Assembly (NCBI RefSeq): GCF_002563955.1
Contig: NZ_PDJE01000001.1
Coordinates: forward strand, 1,240,001-1,304,000
Length of the DNA: 64,000 nucleotides
Reading direction: 5' to 3'
Source: Paramicrobacterium agarici
GTDB lineage: Bacteria > Actinomycetota > Actinomycetes > Actinomycetales > Microbacteriaceae
In this document: positions 20,186 to 28,061 of the stretch, in pieces
How the letters are laid out: every line of letters begins with the position of its first letter
Numbering within the stretch: the first letter of the stretch is position 1
Position numbers and translations under genes: made by a program
Notes under the pieces: generated by a model
Told to the model about the DNA's origin: nothing
Database searches by the model: none
Seen by the model: the letters and a program-made list of their open reading frames with translations, nothing else

Positions 20186-22213
20186 ATGCCGCAGAACATC
20201 GAAGATTATGCCCTGATCAGCGACTGCCACACGGCTGCTCTCGTCGGTGCTGATGGAAGCATCGACTGGCTCTGTCTTCCGAGGTACGACTCAGCTTCGG
20301 TCTTCGGAGCCCTGCTCGGAGACGAGGACCATGGACGCTGGAAGCTCGCTCCGACTGAGGAAGGCGCCGTCTCAACGCGTCGGTACGACGGCGAGACGTT
20401 CATTCTCGTGACGCGGTGGCGCACTCACAGCGGTGAGGTCGAAGTTACGGAGTTCATGCCGTTCGGCGACGGACGAGCCGACCTCGTCCGTCGTATTCGC
20501 GGCATCAGCGGAACCGTGATGATGGATCTCGATCTGCGATTCCGCTTCGGCTACGCAACGGCGACGCCATGGATTCGTCAGCTGCACAACGACGCCCCCG
20601 GAATCATCGCCGTCGCCGGCCCCGATGCCGTTGTGATGCGGGGCATCGGACTCTCAGCATCCGACCACTCTCACAGTGGCTCGTTCACGGTGAACGAGGG
20701 CGAGGTCGTCGACATCACAATGACGTGGTTCCCGTCGCACCGGCCGATTCCCGACCTGCCCGACGTGGACTCGGGACTCGCGAAGACGCGCGACTGGTGG
20801 ACCGAGTGGGCGTCGCGCGTTGAGCACGAAGGGCCGTACTACGACGAGGTGATCCGTTCGCTGCTCGTACTGCGAGCGCTGACGCACGAGCAGACGGGCG
20901 GAATCGTGGCCGCCGCAACGACCTCGCTTCCCGAGCAGTTCGGGGGCGAGCGCAACTGGGATTACCGATACGTGTGGCTTCGAGACGCAGCGCTGACGCT
21001 CGAATCGCTGCTGCTGCACAGCTACACGAGTGAGGCTTCGAACTGGCGAGCATGGCTGCTGCGAGCCATCGCAGGTGATCCCGCCGACGTTCAGATCATG
21101 TACGGGCTCGCGGGCGAGCGTGATCTCTCGGAGCGCGAAGTCGCTTCTCTGCCCGGCTACCGCGACGCAAGCCCCGTGCGCATCGGAAACGGCGCCGTCG
21201 ACCAATTTCAGGCAGACGTCATCGGTGAGGTCATGGTCGCGCTCGACAAAGCGCGCAAGGCAGGGCTCGACGAGACGGACTTCTCGTGGCCGCTGCAGCG
21301 CGCGCTCGTGACCTACGTGTGCGACACGCGCGACAAACCGGACCAGGGGATCTGGGAGGTCAGGGGACCGGCGCGTTATTTCACGCAGGGCCGGGTGATG
21401 ATCTGGGCCGCACTCGATCGTGCGATCAGCGCCGTGCGCGACGACGGGCTCGAGGGACCCGCCGACGACTGGGAGAAGGTGCGCGACGAGATTCGCGACG
21501 AGATCGAAGAGAACGGCTTCGACACGGAGCTCAACTCGTACACGCAGTATTACGGATCGGGCACGGTCGACGCGTCGCTGCTCGTTCTGGCGCAGGTCGG
21601 GTATTGCGACTACGACGACCCGCGCATGCTCGGGACCGTCGCCGCAATTGAGCGCGAGCTCATGGCCGACGGACTGCTGCTCCGCTACCGAACAGAGCAC
21701 AACGTTGACGGGCTGCCGCCGGGCGAGAACCCGTTTCTCGCATGCTCGTTCTGGCTCGTCGAGCAGTACGCGTTCAGCGGGCGGCTTGACGAGGCGATCA
21801 AGCTCATGGACCGGCTCGTCGGGTACTGCAACGATGTCGGGATGCTGAGCGAAGAGATCGATCCCCGCACCGGGCACCACGTCGGCAACACGCCGCAGGC
21901 CTTCTCTCACCTCACACTGCTGCGCGCGGCAGATGCGATCACGCGAGAGCAGAAGAACCGCAAGGGCGAGCAGCCGCCCGAGGCCGAGGACACGGGTCGT
22001 CGCCGCAAGCCCGAAGAGAACGTCAACCCGCTCGAAGAGAAGCGAGAAGAGTACGGCGACTCGGGCGGGCCTCAGTCGGACTCCGACCTCGGCGATCGCC
22101 CGAGCGGTCGGAAGCACGATGAGTCAGATGCCACAGAGACGCCGAGTGAGCAGGGCAAGACTCCCGGGCGTCGTGGTGAAGAGGGAACGCGGTCAGACAA
22201 CGCTGAATCCTGA
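20186..22213 (+). CDS. Glycoside hydrolase family 15 (glucoamylase/trehalase-like)
   Basis: 675 aa cytoplasmic enzyme, no signal peptide. It has an N-terminal beta-sandwich (about 1-220, starting IEDYALISDCHTAALVGADGSIDWLCLPRYD) and an (alpha/alpha)6 barrel. The barrel motifs are RNWDYRYVWLRDAALTLES, GIWEVRGPARYF (general acid region) and LSEEIDPRTGHHVGNTPQAFSH (general base region). Actinobacterial relatives include GH15 trehalases, so alpha-glucan or trehalose hydrolysis is likely. I chose ATG 20186 because the family begins there; in-frame codons upstream add nothing recognisable. The last 70 or so residues are a highly charged, low-complexity tail not expected in the family. Its 3' end overlaps the convergent MDMPI-like gene by 21 bp. 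Confidence 0.88.
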   Translation: MPQNIEDYALISDCHTAALVGADGSIDWLCLPRYDSASVFGALLGDEDHGRWKLAPTEEGAVSTRRYDGETFILVTRWRTHSGEVEVTEFMPFGDGRADLVRRIRGISGTVMMDLDLRFRFGYATATPWIRQLHNDAPGIIAVAGPDAVVMRGIGLSASDHSHSGSFTVNEGEVVDITMTWFPSHRPIPDLPDVDSGLAKTRDWWTEWASRVEHEGPYYDEVIRSLLVLRALTHEQTGGIVAAATTSLPEQFGGERNWDYRYVWLRDAALTLESLLLHSYTSEASNWRAWLLRAIAGDPADVQIMYGLAGERDLSEREVASLPGYRDASPVRIGNGAVDQFQADVIGEVMVALDKARKAGLDETDFSWPLQRALVTYVCDTRDKPDQGIWEVRGPARYFTQGRVMIWAALDRAISAVRDDGLEGPADDWEKVRDEIRDEIEENGFDTELNSYTQYYGSGTVDASLLVLAQVGYCDYDDPRMLGTVAAIERELMADGLLLRYRTEHNVDGLPPGENPFLACSFWLVEQYAFSGRLDEAIKLMDRLVGYCNDVGMLSEEIDPRTGHHVGNTPQAFSHLTLLRAADAITREQKNRKGEQPPEAEDTGRRRKPEENVNPLEEKREEYGDSGGPQSDSDLGDRPSGRKHDESDATETPSEQGKTPGRRGEEGTRSDNAES

Positions 22214-22801
22214 CGGGAGCGGCTCGCGCCCCGTCAGGGCCATGAGCACCTGCTCGCCCGCTCCCTTGCGCGCGGCGATGCCTGCGGCCATGGATGCTGC
22301 AGCCTCAATCAGCTGCGGAGCGAAGTCGGCCGTCTGGCCCGTCGCACGGGCGATGTCCATCGTGTGCACGACGAGTTCGAAGATGCGCGTCTTGAGGTAC
22401 TCATCGAGGGGGATGCCCATGCCTCCGAGCGAGACGAGCCGGTCGCTCGGCTGGGTCTCGAGCAGAGCCATCGCGCGCTCCACGAGCCGCTCGATCGCGG
22501 TCGAGGGGTCGTCGCCGAGCGCGATCCCCGCGTCGACGCCTCTTTTGGCGATCGCCTCGGGATTGGTGTAGGCGAGGTAGATCTGCCCGTAGTAGTCACC
22601 CGCTGTGGGCATATCGATCTGCCCGGCCGGATCGAGTTCGAGGTAGTCGATCACGGTGATCACGGCTCTCGCCGTGTGCCCGACGAGCGAGCGCACATTC
22701 CACACGCCGAGTGCTGCAGCATCCCACTGATCGTCTCGGATGCCGGAGACGACGTCGATGAACGTGCGGCAGGCCATCGCGTATCGTTCTGTTCGCGCCA
22801 T
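22193..22801 (-). CDS. Maleylpyruvate isomerase N-terminal (MDMPI/DinB-fold) protein
   Basis: 202 aa four-helix-bundle protein of the mycothiol-dependent maleylpyruvate isomerase type. Probable metal ligands are His42 (VRSLVGHTARAV), Glu142 and His146 (IFELVVHTMDIARATG), the usual one-plus-two pattern. These proteins typically act on or with mycothiol in actinobacteria, but many members have no known reaction. Start ATG 22801. Its 3' end overlaps the GH15 gene by 21 bp on the other strand. The 5' end is only 38 bp from the divergent lactonase start. Confidence 0.8.
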   Translation of the reverse strand: MARTERYAMACRTFIDVVSGIRDDQWDAAALGVWNVRSLVGHTARAVITVIDYLELDPAGQIDMPTAGDYYGQIYLAYTNPEAIAKRGVDAGIALGDDPSTAIERLVERAMALLETQPSDRLVSLGGMGIPLDEYLKTRIFELVVHTMDIARATGQTADFAPQLIEAAASMAAGIAARKGAGEQVLMALTGREPLPSGFSVV

Positions 22802-22839
22802 GCTTCATCGTGGCACGATCTGCTGGCAGACTGAAGAGC
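22802..22839. promoter_or_regulatory. Compact 38-bp divergent promoter region
   Basis: The whole gap between the divergent MDMPI-like and lactonase genes is 38 bp. CAGACT (22827-22832) lies 8 bp before ATG 22840. On the minus strand CACGAT lies 6 bp before ATG 22801. Two promoters with leaders would hardly fit, so leaderless starts are likely. Confidence 0.4.
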
Positions 22840-23874
22840 ATGGCCAACACTGATCCCGCATTCTGGCTCGGTACGTACACGGCATCGGGTGATGGCACAG
22901 CGAAGGGAATCGTCGCGCTGTCCCGCCAGGAGCAGGCGACGCTGAGACCGTCGTTTGCCGCGCCAGCGGACTCGCCCTCGTGGCTGACCGTGAGCGGACA
23001 GCATCCGCTCGTCTATGCCGCAGAGGAGTTCACGGGCCGTGTCGTCGCTTTTCGCCCCGATGGAACCGCACTTTCCGAGGTGGCGAGCATTCAGCTGGAT
23101 GCCGGTGCATGCCACCTGTCGGTGTCGCCGCGGGGACGCGTGCTTATCGCGGCGTGCTACGGCACGGGCCAGGTGGTCTGGATTCCGCTCGATGACGATG
23201 CCGGTTTCGGTGCGGCGCAACCGGTGGTCGCCGAGCCGTCGACCGATCCGTATCGCCTGCCGGGCGAACGTGAGCCGCACGCCCACCAGTCGCGCTGGCT
23301 GCCGAACGGTCTCGTCGTCACGACAGACCTTGGCTACGACCTCGTGCGTGTGTGGCGTCCGACCGAAGCGGGACTGTCGCACGTGCAGGACGTGGCGCTG
23401 CCTCAAGGCGTCGGTCCGCGACACGGCGTGTGGCACGAGAGCGGACACCTGCACGTCGTGACCGAGTACTCGGGCGAGATCTTCACGTTGCGCTTCGACG
23501 ACTCAGGTGCGCTGCGCGTCGTCGCGGGCGTGCGCGCCACCGCTGACCCCCTCGAAGACGGCGACACGGGTGCCGAGATTGCGATCGGCGACCGTCGCGA
23601 CCGGCTCTACGCGGGCATTCGCGGCAGCAATCGCATCAGCACGATCGAGATCCTCGGCGACGGCAGTGAGCTGCGCCCGATCTCCGATGTCGAATCAGGC
23701 GGCAACTGGCCGAGACATCACATTGTCGATGGACCACTTCTGCACGTGGCGCATCAGTATTCGGGAGATGTCGCGACGCACCGCCTTGACGACCGCACCG
23801 GCATTCCGCATCTCGTGGGCACCGTCGAGACCGGCACGGCAACGTGCCTCGCGCCGACCGGCGCCGGCGCATGA
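22840..23874 (+). CDS. Lactonase-family beta-propeller protein
   Basis: 344 aa protein of the 6-phosphogluconolactonase/3-carboxymuconate cyclase-like beta-propeller family (PF10282 by recollection). Typical blade signatures are GACHLSVSPRGRVLIAACYG (about 88-107), EPHAHQSRWLPNG (about 145-157), GPRHGVWHESGHLHVV and NWPRHHIVDG. No signal peptide, so it is probably cytoplasmic. ATG 22840 follows GAAGAG; GTG 22810 is possible but would overlap the divergent promoter. The stop overlaps the next ATG (ATGA). The reaction could be 6-phosphogluconolactone hydrolysis or another lactone; the sequence does not decide. Confidence 0.82.
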   Translation: MANTDPAFWLGTYTASGDGTAKGIVALSRQEQATLRPSFAAPADSPSWLTVSGQHPLVYAAEEFTGRVVAFRPDGTALSEVASIQLDAGACHLSVSPRGRVLIAACYGTGQVVWIPLDDDAGFGAAQPVVAEPSTDPYRLPGEREPHAHQSRWLPNGLVVTTDLGYDLVRVWRPTEAGLSHVQDVALPQGVGPRHGVWHESGHLHVVTEYSGEIFTLRFDDSGALRVVAGVRATADPLEDGDTGAEIAIGDRRDRLYAGIRGSNRISTIEILGDGSELRPISDVESGGNWPRHHIVDGPLLHVAHQYSGDVATHRLDDRTGIPHLVGTVETGTATCLAPTGAGA

Positions 23875-24503
23875 GCGCCGTCGTGCCCGAGCCCCGCGCG
23901 CTGACTGGGCACGTTGTGCGGCTTGATCCGCTCACGGCCGCCGACGCGAGTGACCTCTACGCGGCGATCGTGCGCCCCGAGGTCTACGAGTTCGGGTACG
24001 GGGGCGGCGCAGCCGGTATGCCGCGGGATGCTGCAGAGTTCGCGGAGACGCTGACCGAGCACTACCCCTTCGCCAGCGGCATCCCGTTTGTCGTACGTCT
24101 TGTCGACGGTCCGGCTGCCGGTCGCGTCGTCGGGACGACGTCGCTCGGCGACCTCGACGTCGCGCATCGCGGGGCGCACATCGGCTGGACGGCGTACCGG
24201 CCCGACGTGTGGGGCACCGCCGTCAATCCCGAGTGCAAGCTGCTGCTGATGTCGCTGGCGTTCGGCTGCGGTTTCGAACGCGTGAAGATCCAGACGGATG
24301 CTGTCAACGCGCGGTCGCGCGCGGCGATCACGAAGCTCGGGGCGACGTTCGAAGGCGTGCTCAGGCACCACAGACTCCGCGCCGACGGAACGTGGCGCGA
24401 CACGGCGGTGTACTCGATCCTCGCGGAGGAGTGGCCTGAGATTCGCGAGAGCCTCGAACTCCGACTCGAGCGTGAGACGCGAAAGGTCACCCTCGAGACG
24501 TGA
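23871..24503 (+). CDS. GNAT-family N-acetyltransferase (RimJ/RimL-like)
   Basis: 210 aa acetyl-CoA-dependent acetyltransferase. The N-terminus LTGHVVRLDPLTAADASDLYAAI is the family opening strand and helix. The acetyl-CoA core runs through VVGTTSLGDLDVAHRGAHIGWTAY and the helix after it. The C-terminal INARSRAAITKLGATFEG-like segment (here AVNARSRAAITKLGA, about 143-157) is characteristic of protein and antibiotic acetyltransferases of the RimJ type. ATG 23871 overlaps the lactonase stop. The substrate is unknown; it is translationally coupled to the lactonase. Confidence 0.85.
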   Translation: MSAVVPEPRALTGHVVRLDPLTAADASDLYAAIVRPEVYEFGYGGGAAGMPRDAAEFAETLTEHYPFASGIPFVVRLVDGPAAGRVVGTTSLGDLDVAHRGAHIGWTAYRPDVWGTAVNPECKLLLMSLAFGCGFERVKIQTDAVNARSRAAITKLGATFEGVLRHHRLRADGTWRDTAVYSILAEEWPEIRESLELRLERETRKVTLET

Positions 24504-24581
24504 CGTGAATGCGACTGGAGGATGACGAGGTTCACTCTCCGGCGCGATGTCTTCGTTCTCCCGAGTGACGAGCATGGAGAC

Positions 24582-25352
24582 ATGACACTTCACAACGTCG
24601 CCCCCACGCACACCCCGCCGGTGCTCGCCGCGCAGGCCGTCATGAAGAGCTACGGCCCGACGCAGGCGCTCGCCGGAGTGAGCCTCGCCGTCGCGCCGGG
24701 GGAGTCCGTCGCCATCATGGGTGCATCGGGCTCAGGCAAGACGACTCTGCTTCACGTGCTCGCCGGCATCATCACGCCCGACGCAGGCAGCGTCACGTTT
24801 CAGTCCATCGCGGGACCGCTGCGGGTCAACGAGATGTCAGAGAAGGAGCGCTCGCGTCTTCGCCGCGAATCGTTCGGCTTCGTCTTTCAGCAGGGACTTC
24901 TTCTGCCCGAGCTGACGGTCGTCGAGAACGTCGCGCTCCCGCTCATGATCGCGGGATACCCGCGTCGCGAGGCTGAAGGGCGCGCGCTGCACTGGTTGCA
25001 CGCGCTCGGGCTCGCAGGACTCGAAGCCCGCCGCATCGGCGAGGTCTCCGGTGGTCAGGCGCAGCGCGTCGCGATCGCCCGCGCTCAAGTGACCGGAGCC
25101 ACGGTGATCTTCGCCGACGAACCGACCGGAGCGCTCGATTCCAGCACGGGTGAAGAGGTCATGTCGGCTCTTCTCGATTCCACGGTCAGTCAGGGCCACA
25201 CGCTCGTCGTCGTTACGCACGACGAGACCGTCGCCGCACGGTGCTCGCGCACCATCCGCATGAGAGACGGCCTACTCGAAGCGGATGCTGCTCGCGCGCA
25301 GCATCCTGCCGGTGCGCAGTTTCTCGGCGCGGGGTGGGAGCAGCAGCGATGA
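24582..25352 (+). CDS. ABC transporter ATP-binding protein (LolD/MacB-like)
   Basis: 256 aa ATPase. Walker A GASGSGKTTLL (about residues 47-57), Q-loop FVFQQGLLLPEL, signature VSGGQAQRVAIARAQV and Walker B TVIFADEPTGALD with a D-loop and THDE switch. The LDSSTGEEV pattern after Walker B and the pairing with an FtsX-like permease place it in the MacB/LolD type, which drives mechanotransmission or lipoprotein/peptide export rather than import. I chose ATG 24582 after a GGAG element; the frame opens 20 codons earlier at 24522 without good support. ATGA overlap with the permease. Confidence 0.85.
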   Translation: MTLHNVAPTHTPPVLAAQAVMKSYGPTQALAGVSLAVAPGESVAIMGASGSGKTTLLHVLAGIITPDAGSVTFQSIAGPLRVNEMSEKERSRLRRESFGFVFQQGLLLPELTVVENVALPLMIAGYPRREAEGRALHWLHALGLAGLEARRIGEVSGGQAQRVAIARAQVTGATVIFADEPTGALDSSTGEEVMSALLDSTVSQGHTLVVVTHDETVAARCSRTIRMRDGLLEADAARAQHPAGAQFLGAGWEQQR

Positions 25353-26734
25353 GCACGGCACTCGCCCCACAGCGCCCGGCCGCCGCGTCGGCACGACGGC
25401 GCATGCCCATTGTCAGGCTCACGTGGATGCTCTCGCGACCCGGTGCTCAAAGCGCCGCGGCGCTCGTGCTTCCTGCCATCGCCTTCGCCGTCACAACGGC
25501 CCTTCTGCTGATCGTCACGGGCGGCACTCTCATGTTCTGGAGCTGGCGCAACGAGGCCGCTGGTCTCTACCAGATGCTCAGCGTTCTCGCCCTCGCGCTG
25601 CTTGTTGTGCCGCTCATCTCGCTCGGCGGCGCTGCCGCCCGCCTCTCGGCGCGGCGTCGTGACGACCGCCTCGCGACGCTGCGACTGCTCGGCGCGACTC
25701 CGTGGAGCGTGCAGCGCATGACCGTTCTCGAGTCGACGGCCGTCGCCGTGGTCGGAGCACTCGCGGGCGTTGCGCTCTACGTCATGACCATGCCGCTCGT
25801 CGGTCTGATCCCGTTCGGCCCAGGCCCCATCGGCGCTGCGGCGATCTGGGTGGGAGCTCCCGTGATTCTCGCTGTCGTCGCCGGCGTCGCACTTGTCGCC
25901 GCGCTCAGCAGCGTGATCGGTCTGCGGCAGGTCACGATCTCGCCGCTCGGCGTGCGCACGAGGCAGCAGCCGCAATCCGTGCACTGGGTGCGCGTGCTCG
26001 TCGGTCTCGCCGCTGTCGTCGTCGCGTTCACCGTTCTGCAGAACCTCGGCGTGCTCGGCTCGTGGGCACTCATCGTCATCGTGCTCGGCGGAGCGTTCGC
26101 CGCAGGCGTCGCCGTCATCAATCTGATCGGACCGTGGGCGCTCAGCGTCTTCGCGAAGGTGCAGCTGCGCTCGGCCACGTCCGCCCAGAAGCTCATCGCC
26201 GCCCGCGGCATCCTCGATAACCCCAAGGCTGCGTGGCGGCAGGTTTCGGGCGTCGCCATGACAAGCTTCGTCGCCGTGGTCGGCGGCTCGGGAACGGCGC
26301 TGGCCAACGTCGCGTCGTCGGGGGCGCGCCCCGAAGACGTGACGCTGCTCATGGATATCCGCACCGGCATCCTCATCACCCTGATCGCGTCGTTTCTCAT
26401 GGTCGCGTGCTCGGTTGGGGTCAATCAGGCGGCGGAGATTCTCGACCGGCGAGAGACGTGGGTCAACCTCGATCGCGTGGGCATGCCGCGCTCGGTCATG
26501 GAGCGCACGCGCTCGCGCCAGGTCATGGCGCCGCTCACATTCGTCGCGCTGCTTTCCGCGCTTCTCGGCGGAGTGATGGTGTTCCCGCTCATCGGCATCT
26601 CGATGATCCTCGCGCCGGTCTCACTGCTTGTGATCGTGCTCTGCTTCGTCGGCGGGTTCGCCCTGGTCGTAGCGGCACTTGTCGCAACGCGCGCCGTCAT
26701 GACGCGAGTGCTGGCGCAGCCAGAGCGCGTGTGA
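25349..26734 (+). CDS. FtsX-like ABC permease
   Basis: 461 aa membrane protein with roughly ten hydrophobic segments arranged as two similar halves. Cytoplasmic loops SARRRDDRLATLRLLGATPWSVQRM (about 92-116) and RETWVNLDRVGMPRSVMERTRSRQVM carry the FtsX-family coupling helix pattern (the LGAT/VGMP turn). ATG 25349 overlaps the ATPase stop. The large extracytoplasmic domain of MacB is absent, so it resembles peptide-resistance BceB-like or uncharacterised actinobacterial permeases more than MacB. The exported or sensed compound is unknown. Confidence 0.82.
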   Translation: MSTALAPQRPAAASARRRMPIVRLTWMLSRPGAQSAAALVLPAIAFAVTTALLLIVTGGTLMFWSWRNEAAGLYQMLSVLALALLVVPLISLGGAAARLSARRRDDRLATLRLLGATPWSVQRMTVLESTAVAVVGALAGVALYVMTMPLVGLIPFGPGPIGAAAIWVGAPVILAVVAGVALVAALSSVIGLRQVTISPLGVRTRQQPQSVHWVRVLVGLAAVVVAFTVLQNLGVLGSWALIVIVLGGAFAAGVAVINLIGPWALSVFAKVQLRSATSAQKLIAARGILDNPKAAWRQVSGVAMTSFVAVVGGSGTALANVASSGARPEDVTLLMDIRTGILITLIASFLMVACSVGVNQAAEILDRRETWVNLDRVGMPRSVMERTRSRQVMAPLTFVALLSALLGGVMVFPLIGISMILAPVSLLVIVLCFVGGFALVVAALVATRAVMTRVLAQPERV

Positions 26735-26738
26735 CAGC

Positions 26739-26750
26739 TAGGCTTGGGGC
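26739..26750 (+). promoter_or_regulatory. Probable leaderless promoter of chorismate mutase gene
   Basis: TAGGCT (26739-26744) ends 7 bp before ATG 26751 and overlaps almost nothing else in the 16-bp gap after the permease stop. Confidence 0.55.
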
Positions 26751-27047
26751 ATGTCCGACTCCGACGCCACAGCCGAACTGAACCGACTTCGCAAGAGCAT
26801 CGACAATATCGACGCGGCGCTCGTGCACTTGCTGGCGGAGCGTTTCAAGTGCACGCAGGAGGTCGGCTCACTCAAGGCGACACACGGGCTGCCGCCGTCC
26901 GATCCGTCTCGCGAGGCACGGCAGATCGCCCGTCTGCGGGAGCTCGCTGCCGAGTCGGAGCTTGATCCGGAGTTCGCCGAGAAGTGGTTCACGTTTGTGG
27001 TGTCAGAGGTCATTCACCATCACGAGCGCATCGCTCGAGGAGAGTGA
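26751..27047 (+). CDS. Chorismate mutase (AroQ type)
   Basis: 98 aa all-helical protein that converts chorismate to prephenate. ELNRLRKSIDNIDAALVHLLAERFKCTQEVGSLKATHG covers helix 1 with the active-site arginines and lysine. The AroQ pattern of R..ID.ID..L..LL..R is clear. The C-terminal helix contains WFTFVVSEVIHHHERI. It is a free-standing mutase without a dehydratase or dehydrogenase domain, as is usual in actinobacteria, where activity may depend on DAHP synthase. Cytoplasmic. A TAGGCT -10-like hexamer 7 bp before the ATG suggests a leaderless start. The stop abuts the SDR gene. Confidence 0.88.
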   Translation: MSDSDATAELNRLRKSIDNIDAALVHLLAERFKCTQEVGSLKATHGLPPSDPSREARQIARLRELAAESELDPEFAEKWFTFVVSEVIHHHERIARGE

Positions 27048-27052
27048 CTCCC

Positions 27053-27958
27053 GTGCACCGGCCAGGCGCCCGTCGAACCGTCGTCGTGACGGGTGCAAAC
27101 GCGGGTCTCGGCTTCTGGACGACGCTCGCCCTGGCCGATTCCGGTGACCACGTGGTCATGGCCTGCCGAAACAGAGACCGAGCGGATGCTGCCGCTGCCA
27201 TGATCCGCGCACGAGTTCCCGCGGCCGAACTCGAGTTCGTCGAGCTCGACACAGCCGACCTCAGCTCGGTGACGAGAGCCGCCGACCAGTTGAGACAGCT
27301 CGAGAGAATCGACGTGCTGATCGAGAACGCGGGAATCGTGCATGTTCCCGCCCGCCGTGAGCAGACGGTCGACGGCCTTGAACTCGTCGCCGCGACCAAC
27401 TTCTTCGGGCACTTCGCGCTCACAGCGGCGCTGCTGCCTGTTCTCGAGAGAACGCCAGGGTCGCGCGTCGTCACGCTGGGCAGCCTCGCAACGCTCCTCA
27501 TCGCCCCGAAACTCCACGACCTTCAGCTGCAGACGGGTTACCTCGGCCCGCGTGCATACGCGCAATCGAAGGTGCTGCTGCAGTCGTTCGGCTTCGAGCT
27601 CGATCGTCGGCTTGCAGCATCCGGTGCTCTTGTGCGCTCACTTGTGGCGCACCCGGGATACTCGATCTCGGGGCGGACTCCTCGAGTTCCCACCGTGAAC
27701 GAACCGAGCCGGGCGAAGCGCTTTCGCGACAACCTGCAAGCGCCGTTCACGCAGGGAAAACACCGCGGCGCGCTGCCGATCATTCGCGCGGCGTCTGATC
27801 CGTCACCACCACGAGGCATTGCGTTCTATGGTCCGAAATGGATGCTGAAGGGCGACGCGGTGCTCAGCGTGCCCGCGAGCATCACGACCAATCGCGACGT
27901 CGCCGCGGCGGTCTGGGCCGAGGCTGAGCGCTTCACGGGCACGACTTTCACGCTCTGA
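27053..27958 (+). CDS. Short-chain dehydrogenase/reductase
   Basis: 301 aa NAD(P)-dependent oxidoreductase with a Rossmann fold. The cofactor motif is TGANAGLG (about residues 13-20), the structural motif is ENAG (about 87-90), and the catalytic pair is YAQSK (Tyr about 166, Lys about 170) with a Ser upstream in TLGSLA. This matches classical SDRs of the protochlorophyllide reductase/WWOX-like type. Start choice is uncertain: GTG 27053 has GAGGAG 10 bp upstream; GTG 27044 overlaps the mutase stop; the frame opens at 26984. The substrate cannot be read. Followed by the T7SS-like locus after a 100-bp gap. Confidence 0.85.
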   Translation: MHRPGARRTVVVTGANAGLGFWTTLALADSGDHVVMACRNRDRADAAAAMIRARVPAAELEFVELDTADLSSVTRAADQLRQLERIDVLIENAGIVHVPARREQTVDGLELVAATNFFGHFALTAALLPVLERTPGSRVVTLGSLATLLIAPKLHDLQLQTGYLGPRAYAQSKVLLQSFGFELDRRLAASGALVRSLVAHPGYSISGRTPRVPTVNEPSRAKRFRDNLQAPFTQGKHRGALPIIRAASDPSPPRGIAFYGPKWMLKGDAVLSVPASITTNRDVAAAVWAEAERFTGTTFTL

Positions 27959-27966
27959 CCGGCACA

Positions 27967-27981
27967 TGGGTACTCCTCCAC
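27967..27981 (+). promoter_or_regulatory. T7SS-locus motif, copy 1 (degenerate)
   Basis: TGGGTACTCCTCCAC matches 13 of 15 bases of the copy at 37944-37958. A TAGGCT -10-like hexamer follows at 28006-28011. It precedes the RDD-FHA gene, the first gene of the type VII-like locus. Confidence 0.45.
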
Positions 27982-28018
27982 CGCGCCTCGCGCGCGCAGC
28001 GCCGTTAGGCTGTCTGCG

Positions 28019-28056
28019 GGCACCGCATGCTGAGCCCGAGTGCGGTGCCGGGGAGG
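28019..28056 (+). promoter_or_regulatory. 5'UTR hairpin next to the ribosome site of the RDD-FHA gene
   Basis: Perfect 9-bp inverted repeat GGCACCGCA (28019-28027) / TGCGGTGCC (28041-28049) with a 13-nt loop, followed at once by the GGGGAGG Shine-Dalgarno sequence (28050-28056). The stem may affect ribosome access. This is inferred from position only. Confidence 0.5.
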
Positions 28057-28061
28057 AATGA

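Noticed and set aside
20654..22117. Long open frame on the minus strand opposite the GH15 gene
   Set aside because: It mirrors a well-supported enzyme gene and its predicted protein has no family features; such antisense frames are common in high-GC DNA.
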